This document shows positions 35,291-41,032 of a stretch of DNA of 41,032 bases, piece by piece. The DNA comes from an uncultured Alphaproteobacteria bacterium. Lineage in GTDB: Bacteria; Pseudomonadota; Alphaproteobacteria; HIMB59; GCA-002718135. A program made the position numbers and the translations under genes. The notes under the pieces are model-generated. The model was not told where the DNA came from. It did no database searches and saw only the letters and a program-made list of their open reading frames with translations. Position 1 is the stretch's first letter. Each line of letters opens with the position of its first letter. The stretch lies in NCBI GenBank assembly GCA_902512415.1, contig CABXJB010000004.1:1-41032 (forward strand). The letters run 5' to 3'.

Positions 35291-35411
35291 TTGTACATTT
35301 CTGATACTTTTTTTTTAAGAATGAAGGCAATAAACAATATATAAATGAAAATAAATATAAAAAAGCAATAATTAGTACAACAATGGTACTGTTTTAGAAA
35401 AAAGCTAGACT

Positions 35412-36308
35412 TTATATAGAATTTTTAATCGCAGAAATTATCTTTTTTGGATGCATTTTTAAGTAATCAAAGCCAGAAATCTTATTTTTTAAAATATTAT
35501 CAGACTCGAAAAGTGTCAACTGTTCTAAATTAATTGGCGAAAATGGTGTTTTTTCAGCTATTCCAACAATTGGCTTAATTATTGGCATAAAAACAGGAAT
35601 GAATACTTTTTTTTTATTCATCAAATCAGCAATTTGAATATAAAATTCTTTGTAAGTAAAAACTTCAGGTCCCCCTAATTCAAATAATCTTTCATGTGTA
35701 TTTGGCTCTTCAATGAGTGTTGATATGAATTTTACAACATCCTCTATCAAAACAGGTTGAAACTTTGTACTCCCATTTCCAAATAGAGGTATAAAAAAAG
35801 AAATTTTAAATAATGGTAAAAGACTTGATAGAAATTTATCGCCATTTCCTAAAATTACACTTGGTCTTATAATTATTGAGCTCTCTAATTCTGTAGTAAT
35901 TAACTTTTCTGTTTTTGCAATTATCTCATTGCGCAAAGTTAATCCCTTTTCAGCACCTAATCCTGAGAAAAAAATAAATTTTTTAATTGATGATGAATCT
36001 TTAAAAGCCTTAATTAATTCTGAGTTAAATTTAAAAATTGAATTATTTAAAAGTGATTCCTTTGATTCCCATGAAGTTTTTAAGTTAATACATACCTCTG
36101 AACTATTAATCATTGATAGCAATCTTGGATTTTTCAAAGAAGTGAAATGGAAAGGTGTTATTTGACCGATTGATCCTAAAAGTCTTAAATTAGCTTCATT
36201 AATTTGCGTTTGATAAGGGACAATGATTTTGTACCCTTTTTTTGCAAAAGATCTTATTAAGTTTTTTCCGACGTAACCTGATCCACCAAATATAATTATA
36301 GATTTCAT
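35412..36308 (-). CDS. NDUFA9-like complex I accessory protein (atypical SDR)
   Basis: A 298-aa NAD(P)-binding protein of the extended/atypical short-chain dehydrogenase type. The nucleotide motif is IIIFGGSGYVGKNLI, and LGSIGQITPFHF, FFSGLGAEKG and the IIIRPSVILGNGD block follow the NDUFA9 pattern; no canonical YxxxK catalytic pair is evident. The C-terminal part (LFELGGPEVFTYKEFYIQIADLM) is also typical. In mitochondria NDUFA9 stabilises complex I; alphaproteobacterial homologues are assumed to do the same. No nuo genes are in this window, so the role is inferred. Confidence 0.82.
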   Translation of the reverse strand: MKSIIIFGGSGYVGKNLIRSFAKKGYKIIVPYQTQINEANLRLLGSIGQITPFHFTSLKNPRLLSMINSSEVCINLKTSWESKESLLNNSIFKFNSELIKAFKDSSSIKKFIFFSGLGAEKGLTLRNEIIAKTEKLITTELESSIIIRPSVILGNGDKFLSSLLPLFKISFFIPLFGNGSTKFQPVLIEDVVKFISTLIEEPNTHERLFELGGPEVFTYKEFYIQIADLMNKKKVFIPVFMPIIKPIVGIAEKTPFSPINLEQLTLFESDNILKNKISGFDYLKMHPKKIISAIKNSI

Positions 36309-36373
36309 GATTTTTATAGAGTTTGATGCTATAACAACTTAATTATTTGAAATAAAGAATAAATAAATTACTT

Positions 36374-36982
36374 ATGAAAATACAGTATTATGAAAATGAT
36401 TTACCTGAAAATTTAGATTTAGGTAATATTGTTGCGATTGACACGGAAACGATGGGTTTAAACCCGGCAAGAGATAAGCTATGCTTAATCCAGTTGTCTA
36501 GCGGTAATGGAGTTTGTCATCTACTAAAAATTATAGATTTAAGAAAAAGACCTAAAAATTTAATCAAGTTACTTAATAACAGCAAAGTTACGAAAATTTT
36601 TCATTTCGCAAGATTTGATGTTGCAGTATTAAAAAATACATACAAAATTAATATAAAAAATGTCTACTGTACTAAAATTGCCTCAAAGCTTGTTAGAACT
36701 TACACTGATAAACATGGATATAAAGATCTTTGTAAAGAATTACTAAATGAAACAATTTCTAAAGCTGAACAATCTTCAGATTGGGGAGGGGATCTCTCCA
36801 CAGAACAAAAAAAATATGCGGCAACTGATGTGTTACATCTTCACAAGATTAAGAAAAAATTAGATGTAATGCTTGAACGTGAAAATAGAGTAATTATTGC
36901 TGATGCTTGTTTTGAATTTATATCTCATCGAATTGATCTTGATTTATCTGGATGGCAAGACGTAGACATTTTTAAACATTAA
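36374..36982 (+). CDS. RNase D-like 3'-5' exonuclease
   Basis: A single DEDDy exonuclease domain of 202 aa. Motif I is IDTETMGL (Asp23, Glu25), motif II HFARFDVAVL (Asp82) and motif III YAATDVLHL (Tyr148, Asp152). The HRDC domain of full-length RNase D is absent, as in the short alphaproteobacterial form. It probably trims tRNA or other RNA 3' ends. It begins a plus-strand run with kdsD-lptCAB, a common alphaproteobacterial order, and kdsD starts 1 bp after its stop. Confidence 0.9.
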   Translation: MKIQYYENDLPENLDLGNIVAIDTETMGLNPARDKLCLIQLSSGNGVCHLLKIIDLRKRPKNLIKLLNNSKVTKIFHFARFDVAVLKNTYKINIKNVYCTKIASKLVRTYTDKHGYKDLCKELLNETISKAEQSSDWGGDLSTEQKKYAATDVLHLHKIKKKLDVMLERENRVIIADACFEFISHRIDLDLSGWQDVDIFKH

Positions 36983-36983
36983 T

Positions 36984-37940
36984 ATGATAAAATCAAAAAT
37001 AATAAATAGAGCAAAAAAAACTCTTTCAACTGAAATTAAAGAGATACAAAATCTCTCAAAAGTTTTAAATGATAACTTTTACAATGCTGTTATTTTGCTA
37101 AGCAAAGTAAAAGGAAGAGTAATAATAACGGGAATAGGAAAAAGCGCACATATTGGTAATAAAATTGCAGCAACGTTAACTTCTACGGGAACTCCCTCGT
37201 ACTTTATGCATGCCACAGAAGCAAGTCATGGAGATTTAGGCGGAATAAAAAAAAATGATTGTATTTTAGCAATTTCAAATTCAGGTGAAACTTCTGAATT
37301 AAACAATGTAATTAATTATTCAAAAAGATTTGCTATTCCACTTATTAGTATTTCCAGTAATGCAAAAAGCTTACTTAATAAAAGCTCAACCATCGGCATT
37401 GTATATAAAAAATCAATAGAGGCGTGTCCATTAAATTTAGCACCTACTAGTTCAACAACAGTTTCATTAGTTATTGGTGATTGTTTAGCTATGGCACTTT
37501 TAGAATTTAAGGGATTTAATAGTAATCAATTTAAAAATTTTCACCCAGGTGGAAATTTAGGAAAAGATCTAATAAAAATATCTGACATTATGCACAAAGG
37601 TAAATCTTTACCACTGGCAAAAGAAAAAGATAAAATGACAAAAACATTGATAACAATGACTAAAAAAAGTTTTGGTTGTGTAGGGGTAGTAAATAAAGGA
37701 AATAAATTAGTTGGTATAATTACAGATGGAGATTTGAGAAAAAAAATGAATAACAAACTATTTAATCTTACAGCTTTTGAAATTATGACAAAAAAACCCA
37801 CTACAGGTGATAAAGATATGCTTGTAGGTGAAGTTCTAAATATTATGAATACAAAGAAAATTACAAACTTATTTATATGTGAAAAAAATAAACCAATAGG
37901 AATTATCCATATCCATGATTTATTAAGGCTGAGTAGTTAA
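36984..37940 (+). CDS. kdsD: Arabinose-5-phosphate isomerase (KdsD/KpsF)
   Basis: Converts ribulose 5-phosphate to arabinose 5-phosphate, the first step to Kdo. The SIS domain covers about residues 1-190 (VIITGIGKSAHIGNKIAATL, then HATEASHGDLGGI and ISNSGETSEL). Two CBS domains follow (from about 205: IMHKGKSLPLAKE; and IMTKKPTTGDKDML). The HPGGNLGK joint between them is the family signature. Its 318 aa are normal. It sits directly before lptCAB, matching its role in LPS supply. Confidence 0.96.
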   Translation: MIKSKIINRAKKTLSTEIKEIQNLSKVLNDNFYNAVILLSKVKGRVIITGIGKSAHIGNKIAATLTSTGTPSYFMHATEASHGDLGGIKKNDCILAISNSGETSELNNVINYSKRFAIPLISISSNAKSLLNKSSTIGIVYKKSIEACPLNLAPTSSTTVSLVIGDCLAMALLEFKGFNSNQFKNFHPGGNLGKDLIKISDIMHKGKSLPLAKEKDKMTKTLITMTKKSFGCVGVVNKGNKLVGIITDGDLRKKMNNKLFNLTAFEIMTKKPTTGDKDMLVGEVLNIMNTKKITNLFICEKNKPIGIIHIHDLLRLSS

Positions 37941-37941
37941 G

Positions 37942-38391
37942 TTGAATTTTTTATTGTCATTTAACAAAAAATTATTTCTAATATTTTCTTTAACTTTTAT
38001 TATTATAATTTTTTTTATATTTTTATTTATATTTTTTCAATATACTGATTACTCTCAAGAACAAATAGATATAAATGAAAAAACATCTGATATTTCAAAA
38101 CCAAAATTCTCTATAAATGGTAAAAAGCAAAAAATATCTGTTACTGCTAATGAAGGAAATTTTTTGACTGAAGACGAAATAATTTTAGAAAAAAACGTAA
38201 TTTTTAAATCTAATAAATTTAAAATATATACAGATAATGTTATATTTAATAAAAAAACTTTAGTTGCATCAAGTCAAAATAAATCAAAATTTATTTCAAA
38301 TAATACTTCCATTGACTCTGCCGGTTTTGATATTATTGAAAATGGTAATATAATTTATTTTAAAGGTAAAACTAAATTAATATTAAAATGA
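37942..38391 (+). CDS. lptC: LPS export periplasmic protein LptC
   Basis: A 149-aa protein with one N-terminal membrane helix (about 10-32, very rich in Ile/Phe) and a periplasmic part of alternating beta strands (KQKISVTANEGNFLTEDEIILEKNVIFKSN) typical of the LptC beta-jellyroll. The start codon is TTG, one base after the kdsD stop; there is no ATG in frame nearby. It overlaps lptA by 4 bp (ATGA). It bridges LptBFG to LptA in LPS transport. The sequence is divergent; identity rests on topology and operon position. Confidence 0.85.
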   Translation: MNFLLSFNKKLFLIFSLTFIIIIFFIFLFIFFQYTDYSQEQIDINEKTSDISKPKFSINGKKQKISVTANEGNFLTEDEIILEKNVIFKSNKFKIYTDNVIFNKKTLVASSQNKSKFISNNTSIDSAGFDIIENGNIIYFKGKTKLILK

Positions 38392-39152
38392 TTAAATATT
38401 TAATTTTTTTTTTATTAGTATTAACCAATTATAAATATGCCTTATGCAGAAATATTGGTGAAACTGAAATAACTACTGAAGATGGAATTGAAGTTTTTCA
38501 AGAAGAAAAATATTATTTATTAAAAAAAAATGTAGAAATAATATCTGATGAATTTGAATTAAAAGGAAATCTTGTCAAAATATACTTTGAGCAAGATCTC
38601 TATGACATAAAAGAATTAATTGCTTCAACAAATGTTAATTTTTATTCAAATGAATATAATATCAAGGGTAAAGGGGATACGTTAAAATTTAATATTCAAA
38701 ATGAAATAATTAATATTAGTGGTGATAAAAGTGAGTTATTTCTAGAAGAAACTAAGATGTATTCTGATGGCTACATTAATGTAAATAATCTTGCTGGTTC
38801 TTTTAAGATTGAGGGACTTAATTCAAAGTTAATTAGTGATAATGTTTTTATAATTGGTTCTAAAATCAATGGTGTTTTTGATGATAAAAATGGAAATCGA
38901 GATATTAGCAGCCTAGAGGTCGAGGATGAAAATTTGCTTAGTATTATTACAGAAGATACAGAATTGTTTTCAAAAAAAGCTTTTTATGACAAAGAAAAAT
39001 CAATAATAGAGTTATTTGATAATGTAAAAATTAAAAGAGGGAGTGAAGTTATAACTGGTGATTATGGAATATTGGACACAAATAAAAACTCCTATAAAGT
39101 TTCATCAAACAATTCAAATAAAGTTAAAGCTATAATTTCAAATACAAAATGA
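38388..39152 (+). CDS. lptA: LPS transport periplasmic protein LptA (long form)
   Basis: A signal peptide (MIKYLIFFLLVLTNYKYALC) is followed by repeated short beta strands in the OstA/LptA pattern (VEIISDEFELKGNLVKIYF, IKGKGDTLKFN, IKRGSEVITGDYGILD). The 254-aa length exceeds the usual 170-200. Two similar OstA-like stretches, an N-terminal one and a C-terminal one with the canonical GDYGILDTN end, suggest an extended jellyroll. It forms the periplasmic bridge that carries LPS to LptDE. It overlaps both lptC and lptB by 4 bp. Confidence 0.85.
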   Translation: MIKYLIFFLLVLTNYKYALCRNIGETEITTEDGIEVFQEEKYYLLKKNVEIISDEFELKGNLVKIYFEQDLYDIKELIASTNVNFYSNEYNIKGKGDTLKFNIQNEIINISGDKSELFLEETKMYSDGYINVNNLAGSFKIEGLNSKLISDNVFIIGSKINGVFDDKNGNRDISSLEVEDENLLSIITEDTELFSKKAFYDKEKSIIELFDNVKIKRGSEVITGDYGILDTNKNSYKVSSNNSNKVKAIISNTK

Positions 39153-39892
39153 ATAAATTTCAACTACTTGATGATGGACTAATAGTTAATAAGATATCTA
39201 AAACATATGGCAATAAAGAGGTGGTAAAAAATATAAGCCTTTCAATAAAAAGGGGAGAAATTGTTGGCTTATTAGGACCTAATGGAGCTGGCAAAACCAC
39301 AACCTTTTATATGATAGTTGGGTTAGTAAAACCAGATACAGGAAATATTCTTCTTGATAAAATTGATTTAACTAAAGCTCCAATATACCTTAGGGGTGCA
39401 AAAGGTATTGGTTATCTCCCTCAAGAACCTTCTATATTTAGAGGTATGAATGTAGAAGATAATTTATTATCAATCATTGAAGTGGTAGAAAAAGATAAAA
39501 ACAAGCATCAGATTATTTTGCAAGGCTTGTTAAACGAGTTCAGTATAAGTCATGTAAGGAAATCTAAATCACTAGTTTTATCTGGAGGTGAAAGAAGAAG
39601 ATTAGAAATTGCTAGAACGCTTGCTGCTAATCCAAAATTTTTACTTCTTGATGAGCCTTTAACTGGCATAGATCCTGTATCTATTGAAGAAATTAAAATA
39701 ATCATCAAAACTTTGATAAAAAAAAATATAGGAGTCTTGATTACAGATCATAATGTTCGTGAAACATTAAAAATTGTAAATAAAGTATATATTGTAAATG
39801 AAGGAAGCATCTATTTTGAAGGAAGTCCTGAAGAAGCTGTATCAAATGAAAATATCAAAAAATTTTATTTAGGATCTGAATTTAAAATATAA
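39149..39892 (+). CDS. lptB: LPS export ABC transporter ATPase LptB
   Basis: A 247-aa ATPase with Walker A GPNGAGKTTT (about 43-52), Q-loop LPQEPSIFRGM, signature LSGGERRRLEIART, Walker B FLLLDEPLTGIDP and H-loop ITDHNVRET. The LSGGERRR and DHNVRE forms are diagnostic of LptB. It drives LPS extraction together with LptF and LptG, which are not in this window. It overlaps lptA by 4 bp, and aroA begins at the very next base after its stop. Confidence 0.97.
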   Translation: MNKFQLLDDGLIVNKISKTYGNKEVVKNISLSIKRGEIVGLLGPNGAGKTTTFYMIVGLVKPDTGNILLDKIDLTKAPIYLRGAKGIGYLPQEPSIFRGMNVEDNLLSIIEVVEKDKNKHQIILQGLLNEFSISHVRKSKSLVLSGGERRRLEIARTLAANPKFLLLDEPLTGIDPVSIEEIKIIIKTLIKKNIGVLITDHNVRETLKIVNKVYIVNEGSIYFEGSPEEAVSNENIKKFYLGSEFKI

Positions 39893-41032
39893 ATGATATC
39901 AAATAAAATAAAACGGGGTATTTTTGGTAATATAAACATACCTTCGGATAAGTCAATTTCACATAGATCAATAATTATTCCTTCTATTGCTAAGGGAATT
40001 TCTGAAATTAATAACTTACTAATGTCAGAAGATGTACTCCATACATTAGAAGCTTTTAAAGCTTTAGGAGTTAAAATAGAAAACAATTATGACAAAATTA
40101 TAATTCATGGAAAAGGACTTAATTCTCTAACAAAACCAAATAAAAATATTTATCTTGGTAACTCTGGGACAAGTGCAAGATTACTTACCGGCTTACTTGC
40201 ATCACAACCTTTTGATTCTATTTTAGAAGGTGATGAATCTTTATCATTGAGGCCAATGACTAGGATTATGGATCCGTTAAAATTAATGGGAGCTGAATTT
40301 GAAAATATTTCCGGAACTCTTCCTTTAAAAATTATTGGTAAGAGTTTGAATAAATCAAAAATTGAAATTAAAATTCCCTCAGCCCAAATAAAATCTGGCC
40401 TTATACTAGCTGCCATTAATGCTAAAGGGGTAAGTCATTTAATTGAAAAAAATATTACAAGAGATCATACTGAAAACATGTTGGAATCTTTTGGGGCTGA
40501 CATTGAAATGCAAAAAAATGGTAATGAAACATCTATATATATAAATGGGAAAAAAGAACTAAAATCTAACAATATTCATGTACCTTCAGATTTATCGAGT
40601 AGTGCTTTTTTTATTGTTGCCGCTCTAATAAATAAAGGTTCAAAAATTACTATGAATAATATTAATATAAACCCAACAAGAGATGGAATTTTAAAAGCTT
40701 TAAAAAAAATGGGTGCAAAAATTAATACTAAAAATCAAAGAAAGGTCTCTGGTGAAATTTTAGCAGACCTTGAAGTAGAATATAGTAACTTATATGGATG
40801 TGAATTGGATAGTGAAATTGCAAAATTAATGATTGATGAATATCCAATCCTCTCTATTGCTGCAGCTTTTGCAAAAGGACCAAGTATTTTTAAGGGTCTT
40901 AAAGAATTAAAAGTTAAAGAGAGTGATCGACTTGAACTTATAAGATTAAATTTAGTAAATTGTGGTTGTGATTGTGAAGTAATAAATGATAATTTATTCA
41001 TTAACCCTTCTAAAATTTATAATCCTATAAAT
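39893..41032 (+). CDS. aroA: 3-phosphoshikimate 1-carboxyvinyltransferase (EPSP synthase), 3' end cut by window edge
   Basis: Not in the ORF track because no stop occurs before the window ends; the frame stays open for exactly 380 codons. Recognisable blocks are IPSDKSISHRS (about 16-26, catalytic Lys20), YLGNSGTSARLLTG (87-100), LEGDESLSLRPM, PSAQIKSGLILA, MIDEYPILSIAAAFAKG and LKELKVKESDRL. It makes EPSP in the shikimate pathway that also feeds pheA. About 50-60 residues are missing at the C-terminus. The ATG directly follows the lptB stop, so it is probably co-transcribed with the LPS genes, an atypical partner. Confidence 0.96.
   Translation, partial: MISNKIKRGIFGNINIPSDKSISHRSIIIPSIAKGISEINNLLMSEDVLHTLEAFKALGVKIENNYDKIIIHGKGLNSLTKPNKNIYLGNSGTSARLLTGLLASQPFDSILEGDESLSLRPMTRIMDPLKLMGAEFENISGTLPLKIIGKSLNKSKIEIKIPSAQIKSGLILAAINAKGVSHLIEKNITRDHTENMLESFGADIEMQKNGNETSIYINGKKELKSNNIHVPSDLSSSAFFIVAALINKGSKITMNNININPTRDGILKALKKMGAKINTKNQRKVSGEILADLEVEYSNLYGCELDSEIAKLMIDEYPILSIAAAFAKGPSIFKGLKELKVKESDRLELIRLNLVNCGCDCEVINDNLFINPSKIYNPIN

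Noticed and set aside
35373-35395. AGTAC/GTACT inverted repeat upstream of gltD as a terminator
   Set aside because: Only 5 bp with a 7-nt loop, and the T run on the minus strand begins several bases away; too weak to annotate.
39865-41001. Three minus-strand ORFs (39865-40086, 40150-40416, 40735-41001)
   Set aside because: They lie antisense to the open aroA frame, which has EPSP synthase motifs throughout; the minus translations show no domain features.
1-41032. CRISPR arrays, insertion sequences, phage or toxin-antitoxin genes
   Set aside because: No regularly spaced repeats, transposase, integrase or capsid-like frames were seen on either strand.

Overview
The window is a compact, AT-rich (about 30% G+C by eye) chromosomal segment from a Gram-negative alphaproteobacterium. 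Evidence for that assignment: the ffs-dnaX-ybaB-recR block, the cytochrome c / kdsB / pheA neighbourhood, alphaproteobacterial-type HisN and YejABEF, an NDUFA9-like complex I protein, and Kdo/Lpt lipopolysaccharide genes. Low G+C, very short spacers, many 1-8 bp gene overlaps and a betaine-homocysteine methyltransferase suggest a streamlined pelagic lineage (SAR11- or HIMB59-like). That last step is inference; no rRNA is present to prove it.

Layout. 1-5411 (minus): fmt (cut by the window edge), def, recR, ybaB, dnaX, the SRP RNA gene, pheA and kdsB. 5503-13558 (plus): membrane-anchored cytochrome c, hisN, the yejABEF peptide importer and a betaine-homocysteine methyltransferase. 13779-18894: an accessory segment with a 70-aa membrane protein, an SMR-family protein and a four-gene ABC importer with divergent promoters, punctuated by one intact tRNA-Ser(GGA) and two partial same-strand copies of it. 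This looks like small tRNA-targeted insertions with no integrase left. 18908-25412 (minus): the translation block infC-rpmI-rplT-pheS-pheT-lepA leading into the tRNA-Ser. 25553-28589: three glycosyltransferases. 28617-29348: an alpha/beta hydrolase. 29350-35290 (minus): gltD-gltB glutamate synthase. 35412-36308 (minus): NDUFA9-like protein. 36374 to the end (plus): an RNase D-like exonuclease, kdsD, lptC, lptA, lptB and aroA (cut by the window edge).

How the genes connect. Kdo supply (kdsD, kdsB), GT9/GT4 transferases and LptABC together support lipopolysaccharide synthesis and export. aroA and pheA belong to aromatic amino-acid synthesis, hisN to histidine synthesis, gltBD to nitrogen assimilation, and the methyltransferase to methionine formation from betaine.

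The most unusual observations are: (1) nested tRNA-Ser fragments delimiting 0.4-kb and 4.3-kb cargo without an integrase; (2) an A11 tract in dnaX where slippage in either direction stops translation at once, predicting a gamma-like short form; (3) a GC-rich, pseudoknot-capable leader before rpmI-rplT; (4) an SMR protein with no glutamate at all; (5) a G7 tract in an LPS-type glycosyltransferase; (6) infC starting at a non-AUG codon without a visible Shine-Dalgarno.
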